DNA of 64,000 bases from Ciona intestinalis (Eukaryota > Chordata > Ascidiacea > Phlebobranchia > Cionidae): contig NC_020172.2 of NCBI RefSeq assembly GCF_000224145.3, forward strand, positions 253,001-317,000, given 5' to 3'. Numbering within the stretch: the first letter of the stretch is position 1; every line of letters begins with the position of its first letter. This document shows positions 12,139 through 27,689 of the stretch, one piece after another. The notes beneath the pieces are model-generated. The model saw only the letters and a program-made list of their open reading frames with translations. It was not told the DNA's origin and did not search any database. The position numbers were made by a program, and so were the translations under genes.

Positions 12139-13942
12139 ATGAACAAAATTACGCATGAATTTGAGTGTACTGAAGGTTCATTTGTGAAGTCCAAACCTGG
12201 AAGCGAGAAACAAACTTCAAGATCAGATATGAATGGGTTTACGAGAGTTAAAGCAAGTCAATCACCACATAAACACCAAGGAGTTAAAGGAACGTATTTG
12301 ATAAAACCTCAACCCTCCAAGTGGGGACCGGGAAAAACTTCTTCTCAACCACATCGTAGAAAATCAATAGACTGCACATACCAGGTATATATATCTTTAG
12401 CACTGCATCGCAAGCATTTTAGGTACCTATATAAACAAATAGCTTTAATATTCCAGATATTACAATTGACCGGTAACTCAACGACGAGAACGACCTTTGA
12501 AAGTTCTGTGCGCCCTCCAGATGCGGGAGATGGTTTGTTTCCTCCCCTGACAAACAATAAAAATCTTCCGGAAGTTCGACCCCCTTTAAACAACAATCGA
12601 TTGAGTGTTAATGTCCGAGAAAGAAGACTAAGCGATGGTAATACATCGTCTGTATGCTGGACACGCCATGAGAGACAACAATCTCCTCTATATCGGAACC
12701 GTCAAACTACTTCGAGGAATCGACGTGATAGGTCTGCTAGTATTGACTGTGGTTATTTTGAATCTAGCCTCCTTTTAAATGGTGCTTCCAATACTGGACG
12801 GAAATCTCCGGTCCAACCGACACGTCACAAATACGTCATGGAATCATCGATAAAAAAAGCTGGACAAAATGTTGAACAAAACCATGCTGTCACTAATAAT
12901 GCTGAAAATAGACAAAATGTTTCTTCTTCCCGCGATTTGGTGCAGCCGAGATTGACAGAAGCGAGATTCGCGTCATCGAAACTTCGAGCGGCAAGTGTTT
13001 GTTCGCCCACCAGCGCCGAAAGTGGTGACAAGGTTTCCGAGCGTTTAAAATTTGTGGCAAAACGACGTCGCTCTGTGCCCATTATCCAAGAGATCGCCCA
13101 CGCGAGCGAAGTGAATCAAAGCCCGGAATTTTATCAAGCTTACCGAGAAATGAAGGCAAAATTTACAAACAAAAACAGCTTAAGGTAAATATGATATACG
13201 TGTTTTAATATAATTGATTTATTTAAATTGAAAATTTTAAAATAACTACAAAGGTACAAAATAGCGTTTAATAATTAACATAACTGATTTCAGAAATTTA
13301 CCCGTTTCCAAAACTCCATCTCTTCGTTCTACGTCATCAATCAGTTCGGTAAAAGACGTGACGTCAGTGAGGTTGGGTCGAATCGAGGAAATTCCTCCAG
13401 AAGTTCAAGAGGATGATGTTCGTCTCCGTGAAAATGCAGACGAGGTAGAGAAAGACCAACAAACGCTTCGAAATACTAGTTGCCAATCGACGAACATGTC
13501 GAATATTGCTTATGTTGAGGTAACAAGCGAGAAGAAGGTTTCGGACACGGCACGTCGAAAGACGTTTGAGATTCCGGAACTCAAATACGAGAACGCCGAT
13601 TCAAGATCTCGAAGCAGCGAAGACGATGTACCGAATAATGAGGATTGTGTACAACGCGCTGCAAGTACCGTGACTGGACAATCGAATACTGATCCGAACA
13701 ACTACTTTGAGTTGTTTGACGACGATGATGACGTCATCGAGGTAGAACTTTTAGACATCCCCGATGACAATTTGTCAGATGAAGATTTATTACGTAAGAG
13801 AATTATTATCTGGTTACGTGACGCACAGACTGGTAACACAGCGGAACAGAGGGTTCGTGACGTAACACCGCCACCTTCTCCAGATCCGAACCGACAGACA
13901 GCAATTGTTGTCGTTTATGGGGAAAACAGTGGGGATAAATAA
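12139..13942 (+). CDS. unrecognised, probably disordered 540-residue protein
   Basis: I do not recognise a family. Three exons fit one frame: 12139-12384, 12457-13184 and 13294-13942, total 1,623 nt. An acceptor (TTTTATTTTAG) precedes the first at about 12090, and the frame stays open back to it, so an upstream coding exon or a spliced-leader site is possible; ATG 12139 is the first in-frame start. The first intron is only 72 bp, a multiple of three and free of stops, so its retention would insert 24 residues. The sequence is low in hydrophobics and rich in S, R, N and P: basic stretches with RRKS and KRRRS (phosphosite-like, NLS-like) in the first two thirds, then an acidic patch (DDDDDVIEVELLDIPDD) and a C terminus with TPPPSPDP. 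No membrane segment or known domain seen. A regulatory or scaffold role would be guesswork. An AATAAA overlaps the stop codon at 13938-13943. Confidence 0.75.
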
Positions 13943-13943
13943 A
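13938..13943 (+). terminator. AATAAA overlapping the stop codon
   Basis: The hexamer AATAAA includes the TAA stop at 13940-13942. If used, the 3' untranslated region would be only about 20-30 nt. It may be chance in AT-rich sequence. Confidence 0.35.
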
Positions 13944-14057
13944 TGTTACACATATTCGTGTTTACATTCGTAAATAGTGAGTGTGAAGAAAAAAAAATTT
14001 TTTTCTTCTAATATTATTAATGTGCAAATACCCGGTTCCCCACTAAAGAAAGTTATA

Positions 14058-14257
14058 TATAGTAATGTGGGGTAAGATGGGACACCTTTAGCACATATAA
14101 TATCCAAATATCCTGATCTTGATTTAAACAGTTAACAACAGCCTGTAGGGGTCGTGAGGATGCGGTTTTACAAGTATTCGAAAGGGGGGTGGTTTCTTTC
14201 AGATGGGACGAGAAAATGGAATGAAAAGGTGTCTTATCTTCCCTCACCCTACTATAT
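14058..14257. mobile_element. MITE family A copy
   Basis: Complete unit with ends TAATGTGGGGTAAGATGGGA and ATCTTCCCTCACCCTACTAT, interior in inverted orientation relative to 7058 and 40384 (ATATCCTGATCTTG, TTAACAACAGCC). About 115 bp after the stop codon of the preceding gene. Confidence 0.85.
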
Positions 14258-15835
14258 TTTATAAAATATACCAAGTTCCATTTACGTAAACTAGCCAATG
14301 TTTCCCACCAGTTCCTTTAAATTTCTTAATAATATATTTTTAGTACACTTATACTAAATTAATGTATTTTAAAATGTTTATGTTTTTTATGTAGTCAGTG
14401 TTTAAGGGTATGTTGCTGGTGTGACGTCATCAGAAGTTCCATGTTTTTGTTTTTTTTACAGTCACTCCACTGACTCTAAATACGTATTTCTATTTATTCC
14501 TTGACTACAACCGAAAGAGAGAAAGTCTCTTTTTATTTCACTTCATGCTGTGGGTGAACACACCGGTAATTGGTATACTAACTGGGTTTGTTCTGTAACC
14601 CTGATCGTTTACCCATGTAGTTGGACGTTTCTCTTTACGTGATAGCGATGGCAATTGATGGACTTTAAATAGGGTATTTGGTGTAATAATAAAACTGAAC
14701 CCACCTACCATTCCTATTTTATATTAGATAAATTTAATTGTACAAGATGCTGATTGTATATAGTAAAGGCCAGAGTGTTTATTTACAGACTTTGGTAATG
14801 AGTCAAGATGATTCACTGAAAAAGAGTACGAATATCTCCAATTTAAAACGTTTTAAAAACGTTTTTTGAGGCAAATACTTATCATATTGCATTGGGGAGG
14901 TCTTTTCGTGTTGTCTGATAGGTTGAGTTCGTGAGCATATAGCTATAGGCTAAGCGGGTGTCTCCAAAATACACGCGAACAGCGCGAAAAGCTCGAACAG
15001 TGTCTTTAAAATACGCGCGAACAGCGCGAACAGCGCGAACAGCGCGAACAACCACACGTGAACATACAGGTGTTACTAAACATGAGAATTGTTCTGTACT
15101 AATGAAGCCCCATAGCCCCTTTATTTAGCCCCGAAGCCCCGTTTGCGCGTATTTGAAACCTGCAATATTGCGACATGCTGGCGAAACGGTGGGCGCCGGT
15201 TGCTGCTTCTCGATTGTCAATCTCCACAGTATCCACTGTTTTCGCACGATCATCGATTTCGGACCGAACTTTTGCCGTCTAAATCAAGTAAGCTCATGTT
15301 CTATTTTTTCCCGAATTCGCGCGTGTCGCTAAGTGAAACATAGGTTCTGCCAATCAAGCGAACAAAATACATAAAGTATACAAAGTATTTTTCACCAGAA
15401 AATGTCTATATTTGGTGTAATATATATAAACGTGTTTTGCATCAGCATCGCTATTTCGCACAATGTTTTAAAACCGAATCCCCACACCGGATACGCTGTA
15501 CATCAAACAGAAAAAATACAACAAAAAAAGTCGCATCTGTGGCTTTTAAACTCGCGAACTGATACAAGCAAACAGTGTTTTCGAGTAATAGGCTATTAAG
15601 TAGACTTTGAAAATTATTTGTGTTAAACGAGCGATTGTAGATAATAAATATTTGATAAACTATTAAACTATAAGTATTAATGCATCTGTGAAAATAAATC
15701 TTATCCGTTTCCGAGATATTGCTAAAAAAATCGTCAGCACGCCATTTTACATTGTAAGAGATAGGCCGCGCACAATCAAGAAGCACTAGTGACGTCACCA
15801 GTAAAAATGTAACAGACGATAACTCGAAATCGGTA
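14258..15835. other. intergenic, no gene recognised
   Basis: Contains the short tandem repeat at about 14966-15050 and a CRE-like GTGACGTCAC at about 15789. A minus-strand ORF of 169 codons (15451-15960) runs into the direct repeat; it has no family features and I do not call it. Confidence 0.4.
14966..15050. repeat. short tandem repeat, 9-bp unit ACAGCGCGA
   Basis: The unit (GCGCGAACA) recurs about eight times with some divergence: near 14970-15000 degenerate and at 15015-15050 four nearly perfect tandem copies. GC-rich against an AT-rich background. Confidence 0.7.
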
Positions 15836-16168
15836 CCGTCTTGAACGGAAAAATGGAATGGTAGATTCAACTCAGTAAGAAATATCCGCACACCAATTAT
15901 AAAACTTTTACAATTGGTGAAATTTCTTTTCGAATCATCACGCTCCAATCTTTGGATCAATCTTCTTTAAGGCCGACTCCCCCCATTGTACGGGTTGTGT
16001 CCTTATCGCACACTTTTCTTCCAATTAGAACTTTAATATGTTTAATTCAATGTTCTTTACAAAAAATTACATTGTATCATCTGTAGGCTGTAACGGTCAC
16101 GCATTTTACTCAAAACATTACTTCTTTCTTTTTTTATCAATAAGCGTGTTTTAACAACTGTTGTTTTA
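15836..16168 (+). repeat. direct repeat R1, left copy
   Basis: About 335 bp that reappear at 16757-17102 with high identity: shared words run from GTCTTGAACGGAAAAATGG through GGCCGACTCCCCCCATT, TGTAGGCTGTAACGGTCACG and AAGCGTGTTTTAACAACTG. Differences are scattered substitutions and small indels. The two copies are about 920 bp apart and an assembly gap lies between them. They may be paired ends of an old element or unmerged allelic sequence; I saw no coding remnants between them. Confidence 0.8.
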
Positions 16169-16578
16169 CCCAGAGTCGTATAAACACCGAGTAGTCCAAC
16201 TGCCGTCTATGTGTGTCCAAAATAGAGCAAAAGTGGTGACTTTGACAAAGGGTTTAAACGAACTTGTTAAGTTTTGTTTGTGTTTTCCTATTGTGGGAAG
16301 GTGTAAAACAGCTTCTATTTACCTTACCAAACATTTTTTAGAAAAAATGTATAAATTTAGCCGCATTAAATGACTAAAATGTCGCAAATCAACCGCTTCT
16401 AATTCTAATTTTTGACTTTTTTTGACACAGAAAACAAATAACACATGTTTTTTACATTTTTCAACCTTTAAATTTGTTTTTAGGCCCAAGTTTTTTTGTA
16501 ATTTACCGAAAGACATACATTTTTCCTATACCTACTGTGTTATTTTGGACCCAAATTGCCGTTCAATTTGTGTTTTAC

Positions 16579-16628
16579 NNNNNNNNNNNNNNNNNNNNNN
16601 NNNNNNNNNNNNNNNNNNNNNNNNNNNN
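16579..16628. other. assembly gap (50 N)
   Basis: Run of N between the two R1 repeat copies; 50 looks like a placeholder or estimate. Confidence 0.99.
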
Positions 16629-16756
16629 ACAGAATATGTTGCATCCAACAATTAACTGTTATTTTTAGTCGGAACCAGAGTATTAGATTTCTCAAAAAAT
16701 AAGTTATAAGTAGCCAATGGGAACCAGATTTCCGGCGAACCAGATTTCCGCGACAC

Positions 16757-17102
16757 CGTCTTAAACGGAAAAATGGAATGGTAGATTCAACTCAGTAAGA
16801 AATATCCGCACACCAATTATAAAACTTGACTACATTTACAATTGGTGAAATTTCTTTTCGAAGGTTTTGTTTTTCCATCACGCTCCAATCTTTGGATCAA
16901 TCTTCCTTAAGGCCGACTCCCCCCATTAAACGGGTTGTGTCCTTACGCACACTTTTCTTCCAATTAGAACTTTAATATATTTAATTCAATGTTCTTTACA
17001 AAAAATTACATTGTATCATCTGTAGGGTGTAACGGTCACGCATTTTATTCAAAACATTACTTCTTTCTTTTTTATCAATAAGCGTGTTTTAACAACTGTG
17101 GT
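16757..17102 (+). repeat. direct repeat R1, right copy
   Basis: Second copy of the repeat at 15836-16168, same orientation; it has two small extra segments (near 16829 and 16862) relative to the left copy. It is followed at once by the hairpin-bearing repeat tail at 17124. Confidence 0.8.
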
Positions 17103-17123
17103 TTTACCGTTACTACCCGTCTT

Positions 17124-17190
17124 TTCACTTTTGTCAACTCTCTTGTTCTTCGTTATCGTGACCGAAGAGACGAAATAAATTTCATTTATT
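17124..17190. repeat. hairpin-bearing repeat tail (shared with 47095-47160)
   Basis: CTTTTGTCAACTCTCTTG, TTCTTCGTTATCGTGACCG and AAGAGACGAAATAAAT occur almost unchanged at 47095-47160 inside a MITE. TCTTCG and CGAAGA pair around a 10-base loop. Looks like the 3' end of an unidentified retroposon family. Confidence 0.6.
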
Positions 17191-18735
17191 CATTCAACGC
17201 TGCCTAATGCGAAAATTCATCTAATAACTCATAAAAACTGTCTATAATTCGTATAAAGCTGCAAAATCATCCGCCGCCAGTTTTAAGACAAACGACGACG
17301 ATGTCCCAGCCTCTTATAGAGGGTGCCATGGTTTAAAAGTTAAACTTTTAAAAATAAAAAAATTAAAAGTATTTAAACTACTATAAATACGTCAGTTTAC
17401 TGCAATCTTGTGACGTAATTACTGACAACACATTGCCACATACGTTAGCTGAACTCGAGAGATCTTTATGTTTTAGTCAAACTAAAACATATCATTTAGC
17501 CAGTTTCAATCTAAAATGTTTGTAAAGCGTCATTCTGTATAAGATGTTAAAGTCTAATAAATTTTGCCAACGTTTAGAAGTTCAGATGCGAGTTACCTTT
17601 GTCATATGATATAAACGTCGTTTGAAAGCAACGGAAAACGGTGATATAAACATGTTGTTGAAGTTAAGTGCTAAACGATGATGATTCAGTGTTCAGAGAA
17701 AATCTAATTGAATCTGTGTCATAGTTCATTACACTAAATAATTTCGAAATATAAATCCAATATCGTGTGATATTTATAATAGACGGTTTTCGTATTTTGA
17801 GTACAATTGCTGTACATATTGTTTTAATAACTTGTATTGTAAATTTTAGCGCCAACATATTCAAGGGTTTTTCTGTTTACCTGCTTATACAGTACATAAT
17901 AAATGGAAAATTGAAGATTTCAACAGAAACTTCTATATTCTGCAGACTAAGACTGAAATGTTTCTGTTTTCACTAAAACTACTGGTACTATTTTTTTAGA
18001 AATAACGGGTGTTTGTGTTGGAATTGGTTGTGAAAGTGCAAAATTGAAAATGCATCACAATTGGCTTGTGATGTGATAAAAAGCTTTGTTGCGCAAAACG
18101 ATTCGTTGATCTGTTTGCCAGCGTGATTATAAATTGATAAATTAAATGTTTATATTTGCTGAATTTGAATATAGGCATTAATTTGATTTTTTTATTATTT
18201 ATATTATATTTTTGTCTTTTACTGGTTAGAATGCTTCAACCTAAATGCTAGTGTATTGTAGAATTGTTGAAATTTAAATGCCTTTTTAAGCAACTAGTTA
18301 ATTAAATACGCCTATTCTAATTAGAGTAAAAGAAAATTAATATATTTAAATTTGAATTTATTTTTCAATTATTAAATTAACAAATGTTAATTTGTCTAAA
18401 GGTAAAACTCATTCGATCTAGATTAAAAAGTTCAGTTTTTTACATCCTAAAAAGTCACTTTTGCTTGTCACATTGTTATAAGTGTCCCAATATCTACGTC
18501 TTGTGGCACTGGGCTACCTCAGACACTAATCCGAGTTTATTTTTACCGCATAATTGAACAAGGCTTAATATTGCTGGCCATTTTTTCTTTAAGTTTGCCA
18601 AAATTAGGCAGAAGAAAAACAGCGACCCATTATTTTGTGAAACAGAGTTATTATGTTATTAGTAGGCCTTAGTATATTTACTGTTTTAAACATGTAGTAA
18701 TGTAAATGAAGTTAATTAACTATTAAACAACACAC
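17191..18735. other. intergenic, RAB6 5' flank
   Basis: AT-rich; no gene recognised, short ORFs only. It should contain the RAB6 promoter. Confidence 0.4.
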
Positions 18736-18739
18736 ATTC

Positions 18740-18753
18740 TTTTATTTTAATAG
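18740..18753 (+). promoter_or_regulatory. 3' splice site upstream of RAB6 ATG
   Basis: TTCTTTTATTTTAATAG ends at 18753, 38 nt before the ATG. Pyrimidine-rich and typical of an acceptor for a 5' untranslated exon or the spliced leader. Confidence 0.4.
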
Positions 18754-18791
18754 TTAAGTTAACTTAAGTACAGATTTATAGTAATATAAAA

Positions 18792-22059
<3,268 letters not shown>

Positions 22060-23623
22060 TCATATTATGACATCATCAATGGTACAAACAAAGCAAGCTT
22101 AATAATGGACAAGCTGCTCACTGGCGACTATCAGTGGAAAATATTTTTATAATATACTATTTCTATGTTTTATGTATAACTACTACCGATTCCACTTTTT
22201 TCGCTTACACATTACAACATGGAATGAAACTAACTTAATAATCAAGCAGTATATTTATTAAGATGAGTTGTTGTATTCGTAGTGTATGTGTCGTCATGTA
22301 CCAGATTCATACAATGTAGACAACTATATGGGGCTAATATATAAGAACTGTGGAAATTTAATTAACACATGCTTTCGAACGCAAATAACAACACATGGTG
22401 CTGCAACAATGTAAATTTTGAACAAACTTTGTTTATTATCGTTATAGCATATTATGGTGGCAATTAACTGTTGCGTATAACTTTATCCTGTACGCATGGA
22501 GACTATACGTGTATGTGACTTGGCATGAATTAAACATGAAGCAAAGAGCTTCAATTATTTATGCATCGACCCAAGCATTTTCTCTATGATGTCATAATTG
22601 TGAAGGTAAAATTCCCAGTGGCCACTTTAAACTTTGTTCATCACGTGCAACTGTATATTGAATGTTCGCAGTGAATGTCATATACATATGGAATGTAAAT
22701 GGAAACATTGGTTCCTTATTTCTGGGGTATGGTTAACTGTACAGAAATGTGTGAGCACAACACATGTGTTCTCTGGGTGTGTGGATGTGATGACAAATTC
22801 ACAATTAGAAGAGAGTCCATTTATTCCAATGTGTTTATCTGGTAGAACATATGTCTCATATTATGATCACCATTCTGTGATCCAGACCACGAGTTTACAA
22901 TTACCTTTGATTTTGCTGCCTTTATGTTAAGGTATGAACGCTAGTAGTAAATATAGCATATATTGTTTACTGTAGGATTTATAAAAAAAAATCAACCCAT
23001 ATCCGAAATAGATTTTTAACTTTAGATTTAAGTTGCAGATTATTTTATAATTGTGTAAATTATTGTTGTATAGTAAATATTTGTAAAGTTTTATATTGGC
23101 TAAAATTAAGCGTCTTAATCTAGTATAGGACATTAGACAACTAACGTGATATAAGTCTATGATGTGTGACTAAAGTATATGCCTCATGCTACACCTTGTA
23201 TGTCTACCACCTCAGTGCAAGACCTCTTGTAATTTAAAACAATACCCTTCAAGCTCTAACTTTTCCATTTTTGCATAATGTCAAAAAACATTTTTCCCCC
23301 TAATAATTAGTTCTTCATTAATCCTTTTTTCAATAATTAATATACCAGTCAGCCACTAGTTTGGAAGCTCTACGCTAGACAAAGTTGATAAAGAAACAGC
23401 CACCTATTACATCAAACCATAGTGTAACACACTATTTGTGTTAATTGATTGTTTCCATATATTTGTATTTTACATACTCAAAAACAAAGTATTCAGCAAC
23501 TAATTTACAACTTGTTTTTGCAATAAACAAAAGGCATTTCAAATTACTGAATAGAAATACTTACAATAATTAAAAAAATTAAAACAATTGCATAATGAAA
23601 GCCCATGATTAAAGCATAAGATA
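22060..23623. other. intergenic between convergent RAB6 and PEX14
   Basis: AT-rich 3' flanks of two convergent genes. A 98-codon ORF at 22634-22930 begins about 575 bp after the RAB6 stop and has no recognisable feature. Confidence 0.4.
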
Positions 23624-26600
23624 TTAATCAAGTTCCGATTCTTTATCTTGTGCCATTTCGCTCGATATACTGGAGTTTGGTGTCTTGTAATTATTGTAAA
23701 GTGAAGTATGAGATATTCCATCAACTTGCAAGTTCACATCATCAGGTTTGTGGTCCACAGTTCGTGATTGGTTTAATTCAAGAGATGATTCCTCATCGTT
23801 CACATGATTTGTTTCATGTGATTCAAGTTCATCAACACGGCCATTAGATGGTTGTCCACTCATTAAACCATTCTCAACATGCGACCTGACATCTTGCTGT
23901 GGTTTGCTGTTACTTGGGATCTGCCAACTTGGTATTACAGGAGCCGCTGGGAATTGTTTCCTAAAAACACATTCATGGGTATCAACCAGGTTGTACATAA
24001 GGGTCTTACATTGTAATAATTTAATGACATAATTCCTAAGCAAAAGTGACAGTTGGAATAATGTAAAATGGTTATTGGACACACTTATAGTGTGGTTATT
24101 TAAATATATTATAATTTTGGTTGTTTTAATTGTGATTTTCAACTTTCATGGGACATGAGACAAATCAATAAAAATGCTTTAAGTAATGAATTTATTTTTT
24201 GTTAAACGGTCAATAGCTTATAAAGCTGGACCACATTTGATTTTGAATTTTGAAATAGTTTGTGTTACTTACGTGTTTAATAGAAGACCCTTGAGTGAGG
24301 AAATCTGGGCTTGCAAATCACGGATTGTTGCGTCGTTTCCATTGTTACCATTCTCATTCTATGAAAAAACAAATCAATAAAAATATTTATAAGTTGAGTT
24401 GTACATTGTTAAGCTGCATACTTATTGTTTATCATTTGAATATAAATGTATATGATAGACTGTTGCTCTGTTAGTGTTAACACAATACAGTAAATTGAGT
24501 TAGAGCAAAAGAAATGTTCCCTTACTGAATACTGAATATAAAGATACCAAATGTTTAAGAAGCGTGACATATATATTTTGAATGTCAATGGAATGTTTTA
24601 CTGAAATATATAATACAAACCTTCATCACAGTAAGTTGTGTGGACACTCTCTGCATAACTTGAGCATGTTCTTTTACTTCATCTCTTATCTCAGCAATCA
24701 CTCCTTCCAATGACTGAAACAATAAAACAAATCATTACATATCGCTTTCAATGCACAAAAACAATAGCATATCGGCCTATCTCATGTTTTGTAACCGCTA
24801 TATATAGATCTGCTATAATACAATAAAAAGATTATGAAGCCACATTTCATAGACACAACCTACTTTTAAATTCCTTGTTACTTCAGTATTTAACTCCTTC
24901 ACCCCCATCTCCAACTCAACCATCTGATCTCTTTGCTCTCCACGATGTTTCATAAACAAAGGTTCAATGTATTTCTGTGATGTAACAATAGTTGAAATTT
25001 ACATGTAAAATACATGCATGTTTTCTAAAAATTTTTTTTCATACCTTACCATTACTTTGATTCTTACATGCCCTCAGTTTAAAAACACATGTGGCACTTA
25101 TATGGTTAATCTTTCTTATTTATACTTTTTAAAGTTTTTATGTTATTATACCTTTACATTGACTATAAAAACGTTACTTATCTTGTTGTTAAACTTCAAG
25201 TTAAATTGTTCTTACCTTATATATTGTGAAGAACGCATAGACAAAACCCCCAATTACGATTGCCATTGAAGAATATGCTTGAATGTTCTTCCATGCTGAA
25301 ACTAAACGAAATCTTTTTTGTAAAGTATTTTCTAAAAAGAGTGTGTAGGTTGCATACACAGATTTCTTACAGTTGATCCTTATTCATACCCATATGGTTT
25401 AGTAAGGTAACTAAATGACACTTGTACGTTGTACACTGAAGTATCACATAACATGAAACCACCTGGCTTTGGAGGAACAGCATTAACTTGAGTGAGTTGA
25501 GTGATTGGGATGGGTTGGCTTGATATATTTGAACGTGAAACTGCAATTTCTATCTCATTCTCAGTCAAACCTGACAAAAAAATTAGTGAAATTCCTGAAT
25601 AATTACAAAAAGTTAGGTTGTCATTCTTATATTAAATTCACATATTCGCAGTTTACCTGCATTTTTCACTAAGATGACTGGCTTGTTATTGTTAGTTACA
25701 CAATATACACAAATTTATTTGTTAAAAACGTAAAAAGAAAAAATGTTATGAAAGGACTTTTAATGGATGTAACAATCTTATTGTAATTTGGTTTATCGAG
25801 AGTATTGTGATGTAAATAATGTTTACATTATCCACAACAGGTGTAAAACTTTAGATATTGGACTGCACAACTAATAAAGAAACTAAAACAAACCCTTTTT
25901 ATCTAAAATAACCACATTTTACATTTTGATAGATGTACATTAATATAATATAATAAAAAAATACTAACAATATCATAATGGGCTATATCTATATATACAT
26001 AATTTTTTTTTAAGTGGAGTCCCGACCCCTGTTACTGAGATTACTGGTGCTGTCAGCACTGGCGTAAAGTTATGGGGTTGCATGGTTGCCTGCCAACCCT
26101 TTGATTTTCTCCGGAAAAACAATGCGTAATGAATTTTGTTCGACCAAACGAAGACGCCGTATTACTGCGCACAAACTTCGATTACATTCGTTAAAATATG
26201 TCAATACCGGTGCGTCATTCCTACACAGGTGCGTCCAACTGGTATTCAAACTCGTGTGAATTGCCATTATGTTGTACAACATGTGAATTGCCATTATGTG
26301 GTAATCAATTGCCAGGTTCAAACAACCACTATTATGATGCAATGAATCCTTGTGTGAATCTCGGTAATACTGCCGCTGGTGACCAGTGAAAATTTTGGTC
26401 TCAAAATGTTCCTTACGCCTCCCTGATACTCGCTGTATAATTTAAAAAAAACTTGGGCGTCGTTTCGAAAATTAACTTTGAAAATGCGCAAAACCATGCT
26501 GCGTCACCGTAATTCGCCTGACTTGCGTAAGGTTAACGATATATATTACGTCACAATAGCAATATGTTGCGTCACAGTAGTGACATATTATGAACGTCAC

Positions 26601-27233
26601 AGCACGTTATGGAAACCTACTTATACCGACGGACGAGTCTTCGTTTGTACGATAACCCCAGACTCAGGCGGGCTCGACAAAAGTCACGTACGACATAGCC
26701 ATTGTGACATCACTCGCTGGGCAATCGGATTCAACCGTTTTTCGTTACATGGACTCGCCGAACCCGGAAAATTTTTATTTCGTCCCATTCCTAAGTAATT
26801 CTGAAGACGCTTACCTTTGTATGTACAAAGCACATAATTAAAGGGTTGCAAACCAGGACTATTTCCCCAAGAGGGGGAAATAGCCGGGGGAAAATAGCAT
26901 AGCTGGAGAGGGGGATAGTTACGGGGTGAAACAGCAAGGGAGAAATAGTCTTGGAGGGGAAATAGGCGCTGTTGCCCCGCTAAGGATTAAAATGTTATTA
27001 TATACTTATTTATTAAAGAGTAAACCTCTTAAACCTATAATATGTTTAAGTCTAAATACAGAGACATGTGACATACCTTTGCTTACTAGGAACTTTTTTT
27101 TCTGATCCAACGGACTGGATTGTGTTTGTGGATTTTGAAGAAACTTCACAGCAGTGCTAATTAAACTTTCCCTGGGTGCAGCTGGTCCCAATTCTGGTAC
27201 ATTTTCCGGTATCCCACCATTTTGACTTGCCAT
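23624..27233 (-). CDS. PEX14: peroxisomal membrane docking protein Pex14
   Basis: Peroxisomal membrane protein that docks cargo-loaded PEX5 and forms part of the import pore. Seven exons on the minus strand: 27077-27233, 25463-25570, 25216-25295, 24864-24974, 24621-24713, 24273-24358, 23624-23960; 323 residues (human 377). Domains in order: conserved PEX5/PEX19-binding N-terminal domain, residues about 20-65 (PRESLISTAVKFLQNPQTQ and KFLVSKGLTENEIEIAVSRS, compare human PREPLIATAVKFLQN); Pro-rich linker; hydrophobic segment about 96-115 (SMAIVIGGFVYAFFTIYK); coiled coil about 117-200; PSWQIPSNS as in human (IPSWQIP); acidic, serine-rich C terminus ending SELD. ATG 27233 is preceded by no nearer in-frame start. 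Intron 1 (25571-27076) holds an old repeat (26015-26990). Exons 1-3 and the promoter are present again at 28222-30770. Confidence 0.95.
26015..26990. repeat. dispersed repeat in PEX14 intron 1 (family C-related)
   Basis: From GGTAATACTGCCGCTGGTGA (about 26362) through AAAATGTTCCTTACG, ATTAACTTTGAAAATGCGC and TTGCGTAAGGTTAACG it matches, with about a quarter of positions changed, the arm of the foldback element at 62463. The right part (about 26870-26990) is a run of G-rich words (AGAGGGGGAAATAG, GAGAGGGGGATAG, TGGAGGGGAAATAG). A 106-codon ORF at 26478-26798 lies in it and shows no known domain. The same repeat occurs in the second PEX14 copy (29101-30070). Confidence 0.65.
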
Positions 27234-27523
27234 TATTTATATATGCATATATGGAGCAGCTTATATATAGTGTCTGAATGGTGTTATGAATAAAATAAAG
27301 GAGTGGATGAATGTTACTTATTAATACACAGCACAGGACTTTAGGAAGAAGTATAGGTACACAATTTCCGTTAAGTAATACAGTGGGTATCAAAGTATAC
27401 GTTTTAAGATTAAAATTTTGACTGGTTAACAGAGGCAAATTACATTGATGCAAAAAAAAAGTTCTTCAGTTTTCTTGTTTACTGTATAAACTAAATTCTG
27501 CCAAAACTATAATATTTTATAAA

Positions 27524-27531
27524 TGACGTCA
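27524..27531. promoter_or_regulatory. CRE palindrome upstream of PEX14
   Basis: TGACGTCA, the CREB/ATF palindrome, 290 bp upstream of the PEX14 ATG, kept at the same place (30621-30628) in the duplicated promoter. Confidence 0.45.
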
Positions 27532-27689
27532 TATATAGTTATGTTACGGGAGGAAAATTAAGTCAGAGTACTATGATTAAATGATTTACTGGCTGGAAAG
27601 TTCATTTTATGTCAGGAGTTTTACCCTTTGGCAGGCCAAATGGCAATGGTCAAAAGTTCAATAAGGGTCTAAACTTTTTTGTGACCGTT

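Noticed and set aside
15451-15960. 169-codon minus-strand ORF
   Set aside because: No recognisable domain, biased to F/S/I as expected for AT-rich chance ORFs, and its first part lies in the direct repeat R1; no splice or start context supports it.
22634-22930. 98-codon ORF after RAB6
   Set aside because: No family features, likely 3' flank of RAB6.
26478-26798. 106-codon ORF in PEX14 intron 1, repeated at 29474-29887
   Set aside because: Lies in a dispersed repeat; presence in both copies reflects the duplication, not selection; no domain recognised.
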